Shown here one piece after another: positions 34,598 through 44,700 of a stretch of 64,000 nt of DNA (position 1 is the first letter of the stretch; the number at the start of each line of letters is the position of its first letter). The position numbers were made by a program, and so were the translations under genes. Source of the DNA: CAYNST01 sp964434105. Lineage in GTDB: Bacteria > Pseudomonadota > Gammaproteobacteria > Pseudomonadales > Cellvibrionaceae. Where the stretch lies: the NCBI GenBank assembly GCA_964434105.1, contig CAYSTJ010000013.1, forward strand, positions 1 to 64,000. Reading direction: 5' to 3'. The notes under the pieces were generated by a model. The model was not told where the DNA came from. It searched no databases and saw only the letters and a program-made list of their open reading frames with translations.

Positions 34598-35171
34598 GAC
34601 TTTTTACTCATACTCAAAAGTGTTTATGACAACGGGTTTGTGCTCCATGCAGTACAGGTTCTTTACCAGCAATCCTGAAAATTTTTTCAGCAAACTCCAC
34701 ACCAGATTTCAACGGTAGCGCCTTACACTTGAACGCAGAGGCGACTGGCGCCTCAGGCCCGGCGTTAACCGGTTCACAAATGGCCCGCCCGTGCGTCCGG
34801 ACTCGAATACCTCCCCGGGCCGCTTCGGAGACGACAGGACCGACAGTACGTGACGATATTTATAGTTCAGCCGGAATTCTTCGTCATCACTTTTTCAAGC
34901 TATTTTTTAGTTTATTTTGTTCTAGTGAACTGGCGGTTTGCAAAATATGGTTATGGCGGGAAATTTCAATGGGCGAAAGTCGGTAAAAATGACATGACGG
35001 GATGAGAAATGGCGTAATCGCTATGACGTTGTCGATCTTCATAGCGATTACAGAGGCGACGTTTTTCAGTTTGGTCGTTCTGGTGCGTGAGGATGCTGCC
35101 GGGAAGCACTGGCCCATCACCGACCTGGCGGCTGGCGGATCCAATCCGGACTGGCTCGGGTAAACCTGAAC
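34598..35171. other. Long intergenic region with inverted repeat
   Basis: About 575 bases between sutA and the second glnK without a supported gene; the open frames here show no family features. The region carries a conspicuous inverted repeat at 35014-35051, reported separately. Confidence 0.5.
35014..35051. repeat. Perfect 13-bp inverted repeat
   Basis: GTAATCGCTATGA (35014-35026) and TCATAGCGATTAC (35039-35051) are exact complements with a 12-base spacer. No T-run follows on either strand. It could be a binding site for a dimeric regulator, an RNA hairpin or an element end. It lies about 150 bases after the glnK-2 stop. Confidence 0.7.
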
Positions 35172-35198
35172 AAAAAGTGCGCCCTCAAATATTGGGGC
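35172..35198 (-). terminator. Rho-independent terminator of glnK-2
   Basis: On the minus strand GCCCCAA / TTGAGGGC, with one bulged A, forms a hairpin that starts at the stop codon of glnK-2; the segment after it is GCACTTTTTG. The stem is imperfect but position and T-run fit a terminator. Confidence 0.5.
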
Positions 35199-35536
35199 TA
35201 GACAGCGTCCGCACCGGTTTCGCCGGTTCTGATGCGGATGGTTTCTTCCAGGGGCTGAATGAAAATTTTACCGTCGCCAATCTTGCCGGTCTGTGCGGCT
35301 TTGGAGATGGCCTCTACAGCCGATTCGACGATTTCATCGGCCACTGCCATTTCCAGCTTCACCTTGGGTAGAAAATCCACCACATATTCCGCACCCCGGT
35401 ACAGTTCAGTATGGCCTTTCTGGCGACCGAAGCCTTTCACTTCGGTTACCGTCATGCCTTGTACCCCGACCTCGGACAAGGCGTTGCGCACGTCATCCAG
35501 GCGAAAGGGTTTGATTATTGCCGTTATGAGCTTCAT
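35198..35536 (-). CDS. glnK: PII signal protein, second GlnK/GlnB paralog
   Basis: A 112-residue PII protein. MKLITAIIKPFRLDDVRNAL is the family start, the T-loop contains the uridylylation Tyr51 in TELYRGAEYVVDFLPK, and the end has GDGKIFIQPLEETIRIRTGE. PII senses ATP/ADP and 2-oxoglutarate and controls AmtB, GlnE and NtrB. The start is fixed by homology; a 24-codon N-terminal extension in the longer frame is ignored. It is very similar to the paralog at 37052 but lies behind the amtB terminator, so it may have separate regulation. Which copy is GlnB and which GlnK cannot be settled from sequence. Confidence 0.93.
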   Translation of the reverse strand: MKLITAIIKPFRLDDVRNALSEVGVQGMTVTEVKGFGRQKGHTELYRGAEYVVDFLPKVKLEMAVADEIVESAVEAISKAAQTGKIGDGKIFIQPLEETIRIRTGETGADAV

Positions 35537-35652
35537 GGCTAGACTCCACGTGGTTATCGTTATTGAAGAAGAGGAAACCGGGCATTCTATACCGGTCGCA
35601 AAAGGCAACTATACCTTTAGATTGCCCTGACGGCTATGACAACTCGCCCGTG

Positions 35653-35682
35653 AAAAAAAAGGCCGGTCGCACGGGACCGGCC
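35653..35682 (-). terminator. Strong rho-independent terminator of amtB
   Basis: On the minus strand GGCCGGTC / GACCGGCC forms an eight-base GC-rich stem with a six-base loop, followed by eight T. It lies 54 bases after the amtB stop and separates amtB from glnK-2. Confidence 0.9.
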
Positions 35683-35736
35683 AGAGGCTCAACACAACAG
35701 TGGATCTGACGCCTGGGCTGTCAGATCAAAGCCGGG

Positions 35737-37002
35737 CTATTTGGCATTCAGGAATTCCGGATAGGCTTCCATACCACACTCGGAAATATCCACGCCCTGG
35801 AATTCGTCTTCTTCGGTTACCCGAACACCGATTAACGCCTTGATGATGAACCAGACAATCAGTGAGGCGCCGAACATCCAGACAAAGATCGTGAGCGCAC
35901 CGACCAGTTGCCCTATGAAAGAAGCCTCGTCATTGGTCAGCAGCACCGCAAATATCCCCCAGATGCCGACCACGCCGTGTACCGAAATGGCACCCACCGG
36001 ATCGTCGATTCTGACCTTGTCCAGACCGACAATACTGAACACAACGATGACGCCACCGACGGCACCGATTAACAGCGCGACCAGTGGTGTGGGTGTTGCA
36101 GGGCCGGCTGTAATGGCCACCAGACCGGCGAGCGCGCCGTTGAGTGTCATGGTGAGGTCAGCCTTGCCGAACATTAGCCGAGCTACCAGAAGCGCCCCTA
36201 TCAGGCCGCCACAGGCGGCTGCGTTGGTGTTCATAAATACCACGGCCACTTCATTGGCAGATGCAATGGAATCCAGCGCCAGCGTGGACCCGCCATTGAA
36301 ACCGAACCAGCCCAGCCACAGGATAAATGTGCCCAGCGTCGCCAGCGGCAGGTTGGCGCCAGGGATGGCGTTGATGGTACCGCCGGGGCCATATTTCCCC
36401 TTGCGCGGACCGAGAACCAGCACGCCTGCCAACGCAGCGGCCGCGCCAGCCATATGCACGATGCCGGAACCGGCGTAGTCGATATAGTTCAACTCGTACA
36501 GGCCGAATACGGCTTTTTCGCCCCAGGTCCAGCTACCTTCCATCGGATAGATAAACCCTGTCATGACAACAGCAAACAACAGGAACGCCCAGAGTTTCAT
36601 GCGCTCTGCGACTGCACCGGAGACAATTGACATGGCTGTTGCGACAAAGACCACCTGAAAGAAAAAGTCAGCCGAATTGGAATACGCATTGCCGTCTTCG
36701 CCCGCAAATTCGGCGTAGACCGATTCCGCCAGCCCTTCGGCCGACGCGGCGCCATCCAGGACAATCCCGCTGAGGAAGAAGCCACCGTCGTACATAAATT
36801 GATAACCACACACCAGATACATGGTGCAGGCAACGGCGAATAGTGAGATGTTTTTGGTCAGTATTTCCGTGGTGTTTTTCGCGCGCACCAGGCCCGCTTC
36901 CAGCATGGCGAACCCTGCTGCCATCCACATGACCAGTGCGCCGCACACGAGGAAATAAAACGTGTCCATGGCGTACTGTAATTCAAGAATTGTATTTTCC
37001 AT
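35737..37002 (-). CDS. amtB: Ammonium transporter AmtB
   Basis: A 421-residue Amt/MEP/Rh channel with about eleven membrane helices. The N-terminus MWMAAGFAMLEAGLVRAKNT is the conserved Amt segment and the next block, TTEILTKNISLFAVAC, continues it. The twin-His pore is expected in the AGSGIVHMAGAAAALAG segment (first His) and the AISVHGVVGIWG segment (second His). Its cytosolic end would bind GlnK. It follows glnK-1 by 49 bases in the conserved glnK-amtB order. Confidence 0.95.
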   Translation of the reverse strand: MENTILELQYAMDTFYFLVCGALVMWMAAGFAMLEAGLVRAKNTTEILTKNISLFAVACTMYLVCGYQFMYDGGFFLSGIVLDGAASAEGLAESVYAEFAGEDGNAYSNSADFFFQVVFVATAMSIVSGAVAERMKLWAFLLFAVVMTGFIYPMEGSWTWGEKAVFGLYELNYIDYAGSGIVHMAGAAAALAGVLVLGPRKGKYGPGGTINAIPGANLPLATLGTFILWLGWFGFNGGSTLALDSIASANEVAVVFMNTNAAACGGLIGALLVARLMFGKADLTMTLNGALAGLVAITAGPATPTPLVALLIGAVGGVIVVFSIVGLDKVRIDDPVGAISVHGVVGIWGIFAVLLTNDEASFIGQLVGALTIFVWMFGASLIVWFIIKALIGVRVTEEDEFQGVDISECGMEAYPEFLNAK

Positions 37003-37051
37003 AGCTGAACTCCGGCATTCGGATTATTTTCAAAAAACTTTTTGTATCGGA

Positions 37052-37390
37052 TTACAATGCATCTTCACCGGTTTCCCCGGTACGAATTCGAATCACTTGC
37101 TCCAATGCGGAAACAAAGATTTTCCCGTCACCGATTTTGCCGCTGTGAGCCGCCTTGCTGATTGCGTCGACCACCGAATCCACCAGACTGTCGGCGACAG
37201 CGACTTCCAGTTTGGTTTTCGGCAGAAAGTCCACCACATATTCAGCGCCCCGGTACAACTCGGTGTGGCCCTTCTGACGGCCAAAGCCTTTCACTTCCGT
37301 CACAGTGATGCCCTGAACGCCAATATCCGACAGTGCTTCGCGCACTGCATCCAATTTAAACGGTTTTATTACAGCAGTGATGAGTTTCAT
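37052..37390 (-). CDS. glnK: PII signal protein GlnK, first copy
   Basis: A 112-residue PII protein with Tyr51 in TELYRGAEYVVDFLPK and the C-terminal GDGKIFVSALEQVIRIRTGE. It is upstream of amtB, the classical glnK-amtB pair in which un-uridylylated GlnK plugs AmtB when nitrogen is plentiful. It differs from the paralog at 35198 mainly at the B- and C-loop edges. A hairpin at 37442-37462 lies in the leader. No sigma-54 promoter of consensus quality was found upstream, although such control is usual. Confidence 0.93.
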   Translation of the reverse strand: MKLITAVIKPFKLDAVREALSDIGVQGITVTEVKGFGRQKGHTELYRGAEYVVDFLPKTKLEVAVADSLVDSVVDAISKAAHSGKIGDGKIFVSALEQVIRIRTGETGEDAL

Positions 37391-37441
37391 AAAACTGCTC
37401 CTATCAAGCGGTTTTGTGCACGAGGCACCTGGGTAAATCGA

Positions 37442-37462
37442 GCGCTGTCCGATTAACAGCGC
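37442..37462 (-). terminator. Hairpin between porin and glnK
   Basis: GCGCTGT / ACAGCGC is a perfect seven-base stem with a seven-base loop in the porin-glnK gap, with weak T content after it on the minus strand (TCGATTT). It may attenuate read-through from the porin gene into glnK-amtB. Confidence 0.4.
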
Positions 37463-37506
37463 ATGATGGGTTTTCCCTGCCGACTTTTTATCGCTGGCGA
37501 CGCCGA

Positions 37507-38169
37507 TTAAAATTCGATGGGGAGACTGTAGGAAACCACAAACTTGAGATCGTCACCTTCGGGTTCATCATCGACAAACTGGCTGAAAGTGAATGCCAGG
37601 TTATCGTTGTAGGCGTAAGTGAGATCGAGATGAGTGGGCGAGGTGCCGTCGGTTTCATCGTGCATGCCGCCCAACAGCGTGAAATCGCCGAAGGTCCCTG
37701 CGAGGGTATAATAGGCATAACCACTACCACCCGCGACGTTATCGTAATAGGTAAAAGCAATCGGGCCTGCGCCCAGAGAGAGTACAACTTCACTCAGGTC
37801 ACCAAAGTCGGTCTCGTCTTCGCCTTCGTCTACGGATCCGGTCGGGTAGTTATAATTCCAGATACTAAGATCAACGGTGAACATACCGTCCTGACCGAAG
37901 GCCATACCGTAACCGGCATAGAGGTCATATTCGGTACCGGATCCCGTATCGCCGGAGGATCCCCAGATGCCGGTATAAAACCCGGCCGCGCTGTAATTGA
38001 GATCCCCGGATACCGCCGGCGTACCGGAACCGAGGTCGTACCCGCGCCACAGGTAAGTGCTGGCCACGCCGGCGGAGGCTGATACTTCAGCGTACACAGG
38101 TGCTGTCATGCCGGCAGTCAGGACCGAAACAGCGATAGATTGAGCGACTTTACTTCGAAACGACTTCAT
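37507..38169 (-). CDS. TorF family putative porin (Gcw_chp)
   Basis: A 220-residue outer-membrane beta-barrel of the Gcw_chp (TIGR02001) family. A signal peptide (VAQSIAVSVLTAGMTAPVYA) is followed by SASAGVASTYLWRGYDLGSG, a start typical of the family, then repeated amphipathic strands, ending in LKFVVSYSLPIEF with a C-terminal aromatic residue. The ATG at 38169 is preferred because TTGGAGGAAG precedes it; the longer frame adds 29 residues without similarity. It sits upstream of glnK-amtB, as in many gammaproteobacteria, suggesting a role in uptake of a nitrogen compound. Confidence 0.85.
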   Translation of the reverse strand: MKSFRSKVAQSIAVSVLTAGMTAPVYAEVSASAGVASTYLWRGYDLGSGTPAVSGDLNYSAAGFYTGIWGSSGDTGSGTEYDLYAGYGMAFGQDGMFTVDLSIWNYNYPTGSVDEGEDETDFGDLSEVVLSLGAGPIAFTYYDNVAGGSGYAYYTLAGTFGDFTLLGGMHDETDGTSPTHLDLTYAYNDNLAFTFSQFVDDEPEGDDLKFVVSYSLPIEF

Positions 38170-38586
38170 GAATGCTTCCTCCAAAGTGATAGCATCGGTA
38201 TTTTTCTCATTTAAAGCTTGATTAATTGGTATTGACCGAGCTTGCGCGATAGCCATAGCAGCTTCCGAGCCATTTTCAATTTATCTTTTAAAATCATGAA
38301 TATAAGTAATAATTTTGATGTTCTGGCCGATTTTAAGCAGCTGTAACGCACCACAACGGTGCGCACACTGCGCGCACACCTGCCGACCGTGTACCATTAC
38401 GGTGCACACTGGCGCAGGAAGCCGATTTTTGGAATGTAACGACGCCTGACTCGAAGCCGACTTTTTGAACGGCGTCACGCGTGGGTTTGTTTGTTGTTAT
38501 GAAATGGGTAGACTGTGGCACAGCAGCACGCCGTCAAGGTGAGTACCGGCTGCCTTTCCTTCCACTCAGTAAACTCGAGACTCTCT
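38170..38586. other. Divergent intergenic region
   Basis: About 420 bases between the porin and mscS-like genes, which are transcribed away from each other. A GTGCGCACACTGCGCGCACA stretch near 38357 is low-complexity. No gene and no clear promoter box is asserted. Confidence 0.4.
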
Positions 38587-40158
38587 ATGCGCTACTTTGC
38601 CGAGAAAAAAACGCCTCGCGTGGCCGCTTGCCTGGCCTTCTGGTTATCTGCTTTTTCGCTTTCTGTGGTCCTGCTGACCGGCGCCATGCCCGGCCTGGCA
38701 CAAACCCCCGAAGCAATGCCCGACGCCGAACTTCAGGCGCAGGAAGCCAATGAAGATGAAACCGATGAAGCTGCGAACGATGACGTTGCGGAGGAAGAAG
38801 CGGGTCCGACCTTGAGTGACTCGCTGCCAGTCGGCGACGTGATCACCTCCGGCCGCGAACAATATGTCGACTTTATGGAAAATCTGGGATTCGGCTCCAG
38901 CCTTTCTGCCCGGCTGATTGCTACCGTCGCCATCGCGCTGGCGTTTCTCATTGGCCTGGCGATCGCCCGTCTCATTACGTCGGTTTTGCATCGCAAGTTG
39001 CGCAACGCGACTGAGCGCGCCCACATCTCTACCCGGAAGTTTCGGTTTTATTACCGGTACCTTTACTGGCTTTTCGTCGTACTGCTGTTTATCGCGGCCG
39101 TAATTGCTCTGTCAGCGACCTGGAACATTTCCCTGGGTGAATTTATTTCGTCCGAAGGTGCCCTGGAATTTCTGGCAACAGGCCTGACGATCTATCTGAT
39201 GATTCTGGTTGCTTCAATCATTCTGGACGTGATCAACGGGTTGCTGGAAACGTCGTTCAGGCGGTGGTCGCGCGCAAGCAGCTCACGGGTGAACACCTTG
39301 TTGCCAATCGCAAAAAACACGGTCTTCGTTGTTGTTTTTGTGATGTTTGTGCTGATGATGCTGGCCGAAATCGGTATCAATGTCATGCCTTTACTGGCCG
39401 GCGCCGGGGTCCTCGGCATCGCTATCGGTTTCGGCGCGCAAACACTGGTTAAGGACTTGCTGAACGGATTTATTATTATTTTTGAGGACCTGATACAGGT
39501 AGGGGATGTCGCCAACCTTGCAGGCAAGGGCGGTGTCGTTGAACGTATTACCATTCGCAAAGTGCAGTTGCGCGACCTGGCGGGCACCGTATACACGGTG
39601 CCATTTGGCGAGATTCAGATTGTCGAGAACATGTCCAAGGGTTTCAGCTACGCGTTACTGGATATCCGCGTCGCCTACCGGGAAGACATTGATCATATCT
39701 GCGAGCTGTTAATACAGATAGCGCAGGAGATGCAACAGGACGACGACTTCAAGGACGACATTCTGGAACCGATGGAAATTCTGGGGCTGGACGAGTTCAG
39801 GGAAAGTGCGATTATTGTCAAGGCACGCATAAAAACCTTGCCAATCAAACAGTGGCGCATTGCGCGTGAGTACAACCGCCGCATGAAGAAACTGTTCGCT
39901 CAGCACAACGTGGAAATTCCTTACCCCCATCAAACCATTTATTTTGGCGAGGACAAAAACGGATTTGCGCCGCCGCTGCGTACGCGCGCGGTTATTGAAG
40001 CCGAAGTCAGTCAGGAACAGGACAAGACGGCGGCTGCGGAGCGAACGAAGGTGGCGCCGACCGGATCCAGCGATGCCGCCAAGCCGGGCAAGGGTATCGA
40101 GGACGACGCGACCGACGCGAAGATACAGGACCAAAAAGAGAAGCGAAAAGAGGACTAA
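38587..40158 (+). CDS. MscS family mechanosensitive channel
   Basis: A 523-residue small-conductance channel. After a signal peptide (SLSVVLLTGAMPGLAQT) and an acidic periplasmic segment, about four to five helices lead to the pore helix and beta domain: GAGVLGIAIGFGAQTLVKDL, then NGFIIIFEDLIQVGDVA and the characteristic VYTVPFGEIQIVENMSKG. The C-terminus is long, charged and Lys/Glu-rich. ATG at 38587 gives the signal peptide; a longer frame from 38515 adds only non-conserved residues. The channel releases solutes on osmotic downshock. Convergent with chpC. Confidence 0.88.
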   Translation: MRYFAEKKTPRVAACLAFWLSAFSLSVVLLTGAMPGLAQTPEAMPDAELQAQEANEDETDEAANDDVAEEEAGPTLSDSLPVGDVITSGREQYVDFMENLGFGSSLSARLIATVAIALAFLIGLAIARLITSVLHRKLRNATERAHISTRKFRFYYRYLYWLFVVLLFIAAVIALSATWNISLGEFISSEGALEFLATGLTIYLMILVASIILDVINGLLETSFRRWSRASSSRVNTLLPIAKNTVFVVVFVMFVLMMLAEIGINVMPLLAGAGVLGIAIGFGAQTLVKDLLNGFIIIFEDLIQVGDVANLAGKGGVVERITIRKVQLRDLAGTVYTVPFGEIQIVENMSKGFSYALLDIRVAYREDIDHICELLIQIAQEMQQDDDFKDDILEPMEILGLDEFRESAIIVKARIKTLPIKQWRIAREYNRRMKKLFAQHNVEIPYPHQTIYFGEDKNGFAPPLRTRAVIEAEVSQEQDKTAAAERTKVAPTGSSDAAKPGKGIEDDATDAKIQDQKEKRKED

Positions 40159-40172
40159 ACGCGCGATACCCA

Positions 40173-40195
40173 GGCGCAGGGCCACGCCCTGCGCC
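40173..40195. terminator. Bidirectional hairpin between mscS-like gene and chpC
   Basis: GGCGCAGGGC / GCCCTGCGCC is a perfect 10-base stem with a three-base loop, located 14 bases after the channel stop and 31 bases after the chpC stop. There is no long T-run, so it is a hairpin barrier rather than a textbook terminator. Confidence 0.55.
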
Positions 40196-40226
40196 CTGCC
40201 GCTTTAATTTGAACAGGAACGGGGTA

Positions 40227-40718
40227 TCAGAAACGCCGCGTCGCCTTGTAAGCGCTGTAGGCTTTTTCGACCCCGGCCAGATCCGGTATTACCAGATCTT
40301 CCATGCCGATCCGCACATGAAAGGACTCATATACCCGGGTATCATCGCTGCTGCCGAGTATATCCTCGGGCCGCACATCCACTTCTTTCGGAATACCCTG
40401 TGTGGGGATGGCGATAAAGGGCACGTCTTCACTGACGCCGGTGTGATTGAACACCGCAATCCGGCCATTGGGGTTAATGCCAGCAACGGACTCACCATTG
40501 ATTTTCTCGAAGCTGATCAACGGAACGCGGCCATTGCGCCAGCTGTAAAACCCCAGAAACCAGTCCGGGCCGCTGTTGTCCGGGAATATGGGCGCCACCA
40601 TGGCCATTTCCGCTACTGACACTATGGGCACGAGGAGCGTTTGCGCCTTAATCGGAATCATCATGCAAGGAATGCTGGCTGCCTCGATTTCGGCATATTC
40701 GTTGTCTTGGTCATTCAT
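40227..40718 (-). CDS. chpC: ChpC, CheW-like adaptor
   Basis: A 163-residue CheW-type domain protein. MIPIKAQTLLVPIVSVAEMA forms the first strands, followed by WFLGFYSWRNGRVPLISFEK, a CheW signature-like segment. In Pseudomonas ChpC is an accessory adaptor of the Pil-Chp system that may connect additional receptors to ChpA. It is the last gene of the chp run. The gap to chpB is 50 bases on the same strand. Confidence 0.85.
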   Translation of the reverse strand: MNDQDNEYAEIEAASIPCMMIPIKAQTLLVPIVSVAEMAMVAPIFPDNSGPDWFLGFYSWRNGRVPLISFEKINGESVAGINPNGRIAVFNHTGVSEDVPFIAIPTQGIPKEVDVRPEDILGSSDDTRVYESFHVRIGMEDLVIPDLAGVEKAYSAYKATRRF

Positions 40719-40768
40719 AAAAAGCCTCTTCCTCGTATTCGTTTTCCGACTTTGCTAAACAGGGTCCG

Positions 40769-41779
40769 TTACAGCGTACTGTGACCCAGAACCAGCTGTG
40801 GCGGTACGGTGCCGTATTTGTGGAGCGTGACCAGACGCTGGGCCAGCTCAACCGGTGCGGCACTGAAGGCCACGCAACCACGGCTTTCTACGCTGGCCGG
40901 CATGGAATCGACTGCGCAGGTGGCGCGTAGCTGACTCCAGACCCGCCCTCCCCTGTGATAAAGCAGGGAGCAACTCTTGGCACCGTCGTCGCCCATTCCC
41001 GAGAAGATAATGGCACCACCACGCGCACCGTAAATTCTCGCCACCTTGGCAATGACCTGATCGATGGAAGGCCGAAACGGGCCACTCCAGGGTTCGTTGG
41101 CCGGCGACAGAACACCCGCCTCCAGTAATTCCACCTGATGGGCCGGAGACACCATATACACCGTTTTTTCCCGTATAACACGCGGCGCATCAATCAGTTC
41201 CACCTGCCAATGACTATGCCGCGCCATTACGTGGCGCAGGTTCAGCATGGCGTGGCTCTCGGTGTGCTGAACGTAAATAAATGCCACGCGCGTGAGATCT
41301 TCCGGGATGCCTTTCAGAAACTGTGTAACGGCTTCCGGGCCGCCCGTAGACGCACCCAGTACCCAGACATACTGCGCACGATGGTATTTTTTCCCCTGGG
41401 CGTCCGCGGCAGGCTCCCGCACCAGCTGTCGGAGTTTACAGCCGAGCTGTCGCTCGCGCTGCTGCATGAGGTATCCCGTATTTTCTATCGCATCGCTGTC
41501 TGACGACGCCTGAAAATCGTCGTCATAGATCACGGGAACACCGGCCTGGTCCAGCTGATCGATCAGGGATTCCGCCATGGTGTCATGCAGATCCAGGTTG
41601 GCAACCCACACGTCCACCACCGGCAGTACGGGCAGTGTTCCCGTGCCCGTAAATTCCACCGAAGCCTCGACTTTGAAACCGGCGCCTTCCACCAGACGCC
41701 GCAGCTCATTCAGTGACTGCCGTGAAGATGCCAGAATGCCCACATTCACGCGTTGCCCATTCATGTCGGCGTCAGGCAC
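40769..41779 (-). CDS. chpB: ChpB, CheB-type methylesterase
   Basis: A 336-residue CheB-like receptor methylesterase that removes methyl groups from PilJ. The C-terminal catalytic domain has the Ser in WVLGASTGGPEAV, the His in YVQHTESHAML and the Asp in FSGMGDDGAKS. The N-terminal ~130 residues resemble a degenerate receiver domain (VNVGILASSRQSLNELRRLV) without the usual acidic phosphorylation site, so phospho-control is likely lost. The gene start overlaps the chpA stop; a second ATG (41764) avoids the overlap. Confidence 0.9.
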   Translation of the reverse strand: MPDADMNGQRVNVGILASSRQSLNELRRLVEGAGFKVEASVEFTGTGTLPVLPVVDVWVANLDLHDTMAESLIDQLDQAGVPVIYDDDFQASSDSDAIENTGYLMQQRERQLGCKLRQLVREPAADAQGKKYHRAQYVWVLGASTGGPEAVTQFLKGIPEDLTRVAFIYVQHTESHAMLNLRHVMARHSHWQVELIDAPRVIREKTVYMVSPAHQVELLEAGVLSPANEPWSGPFRPSIDQVIAKVARIYGARGGAIIFSGMGDDGAKSCSLLYHRGGRVWSQLRATCAVDSMPASVESRGCVAFSAAPVELAQRLVTLHKYGTVPPQLVLGHSTL

Positions 41780-44700
41780 TCATGATTTTCTTGGCCAGCA
41801 GACTGTTGATCAACCGGTTTAACACCTCTTCCTGATAGGGTTTACCCAGATACTCGTTAACACCGATACTCAAGGCGTGCTGTCGGTGCTTGTCGCCCGT
41901 TCTTGAGGTAATCATGATAATCGGTATATGCTTCCAGCGACTGGTGGAGCGCACGTTGCGCGCCACCTCAAAGCCGTCCATGCGGGGCATTTCAATGTCC
42001 AGCAGCATCAGATCCGGTATTTGCTCCTGCAGGACCTGCAGTGCATCCACCCCGTCCTTGGCGGTAATCACATTGTAGCCTTCGCGTTCGAGGAAGCGTG
42101 TTGTGACCTTGCGCACCGTCACGGAATCGTCCACCACCATAACAGTTTTCAGTGTCTGCGCTGGTGCCTGATCGGGCTCCTGCGCCACGCCCAGCGTGCT
42201 TCGGCCGGAGCCGAGCAATGCCATCTCGCGGCGAGCCAGCGCATGCACATCGAGAATCACCACCACACTGCCGTCACCCATTACGGTTGCGCCAGAAAGC
42301 CCCTGCACCATGGCGAACTGCGGTCCGAGGCTCTTCACCACGATTTCGCGGCTCCCCATCAGGCCGTCCACCTGCAGGGCCATGGTATGTTGGCCGGATC
42401 GAACCAGAATAACGGGCAAGGGCAGAATCTGACCTTCAAGCCGCGGCAGGAACCCGGGTGTAATCATGGCGTTAAGATGCCGCACCTGGAAGCTGTCGCC
42501 GGCGTACTCGAAACGTGCGTCCGGCTGGGTATAGTAATGCTCCAGCTCGTAAGGGCTGACCCTCACAATCCCTTCGATACTGTTCAGCGGAATGGCGTAG
42601 GTCTCGGCACCAAGCTGCACCATCAACGCCCGGTTTACCGAGACAGTAAACGGCAGGCGGACGGTGAACTGCGTACCGACGCCCGTGCGGGAATCGATCC
42701 CCATGGAGCCGCCGAGCTGTTTGATCTCGGACGCCACCACATCCATCCCGACACCCCGCCCGGAAATCTGGGTGACGTTTTCCGCCGTACTGAAACCCGC
42801 CTGCAGGATAAACTGCATGACATCGTAATCAGCCAAATCCGAGTTTTCGGTCATCATGCCGCGCTCAACGGCCAGCTCACGTACCCGCGCAATATTGATA
42901 CCGCGCCCATCATCGGCCAGTCGCAGCAGAATATCGCCTCCTTCACGCGCCAGGCTCAGCAGTACCCGACCCGCAGCCGGCTTGCCGGCACTGACCCGGT
43001 CTTCGGGGCTTTCGATACCGTGGTCCACGGCGTTGCGCAACATATGCTCCAGCGGTGCGACCATGCGCTCCAGCACGGACCGATCCATTTCGCCTTCGAC
43101 GTTATCGAATTCCAGATTGACCTGTTTGCCCAGTTCGGCGGCAACCTGCCGGACGATTCGGCGCAAACGCGGTACCAATCGTGAAAATGGCACCATGCGG
43201 GATCGCATCAGACCTTCCTGCAATGACGATGTGATGCGCGATTGCTGCAATAACAGCGTTTCCGTGTCGCGCAGTTTATCGCCCAGGGTGCGCTTGAGAT
43301 CCATAAGATCCGACGCGGATTCCATCAGCGAGCGCGTCAGCTGCTGGAGCTGTGAATACCGGTCCATCTCCAGTGGATCGAACTCTTCATAGGACGCCAT
43401 ACGCTCCTGCCGGAACAGGACCTGCGCCTCGGTTTCCATATCCAGACGTCGCAACTGTTCGTTCAGCCGCCCGAGCGTGGTATCCACCTCGTCCACGGCT
43501 GACGTCAGATCGCTGACCTGTTGTTCCAGTCGTCCACGGCTGATGGTGGTCTCGCCGGCCAGATTGACCAGCTCTTCCAGCAGGTCTGCCGACACCTTGA
43601 CCATTTCCTGTGAGCCCTGACGCTGCTGTGGCACCTGGGGTTCCGGCCTGGAGTCCGCCGCCTTTTCGGGAAAGGGTTCAAATTCTGTCGATCTGGCAGG
43701 CGCTCGCGGCGCAAACGGCACGACCTGGGCCTCATCCCGCGTGAATACCGGCTCGGGTGACGCGTCAGACTCAGGTGTTGCGATAGCAGCGCGGGCCGGT
43801 TCATCCGGGATCGGTGTTCCGTCCAGACGTGCGCGCACCGCTCTGACGCCACTCAACAGCACATCCTGGTATTGGTGAATGGTGTTGAAGAACGCTGGAT
43901 CGTTGCTCGGGTGACCCGTCGCGATCAGGTAGCTTTCGTAGTTGTGCGTCAATTCGCCCAGGTTTTTCAGACCCGACAGGCGTGCACCGCCCTTCAGGGT
44001 GTGCAAAGCCCGCTTCATGGTCTCGGGTGCATCCCGCGCTTCCGAGTTGGATTCCCAGGTATGAATTGACTCGTCCAGCTCCTCGATCAGCTCATTCGCC
44101 TCTTCGAGGAAAATCTCCAGAATATCCTGATCGTAGTCCTCGGTATCGATGTCGGCCAATGTGGCTGCACCACCCAGTTGCCAGGGTGTCAGCGCCGGCT
44201 CACTGATCGGCTGGTCATCCTTGGCGGCAGCCTCCCGCTCGCGTTCGTAGCTGCCCATTAATGGCGCCGTTGACAGCGCATCCCGCGCCATTTCTGCGTC
44301 CGTTGCGTCGGCAGACTGTGCATCTTCCCGTTCCGACACCGCGTCATCCTGTTCGGTTTCGCTGGTAAACTCGAATTCATCCGCGTCAGACAATGCCGGC
44401 TCTTCGCCGGCATCAATGTCCGCCCCAAACAGGTCTGTTTCCGCCCTGGCGTCCGCGTCGGCTGGTTCGTCGTCCTGTGGCAGGGTATCGGCGCCCCCGA
44501 CCCATGACTCGTCCCCGGCGTCCGCAAACTCCCGGTCAAAGGCGAACGCCGACGCCTCATCTTCAATATCGTCGCCAGACAGCAGATCGTCGTCCACGAC
44601 CGCAGCCGCTTCATCCTCAGTCACGCCGTCGGCGGGTTCTCCGGTCGGGCCGGCTGTAGTGGCGGCGGGCCAGCCGTCCTCGAAGCTTTCCAGATCTTCT

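Noticed and set aside
38170..38280. Sigma-54 promoter for the porin-glnK-amtB group
   Set aside because: No GG-N10-GC element of acceptable quality was found by eye upstream of either the porin or glnK.
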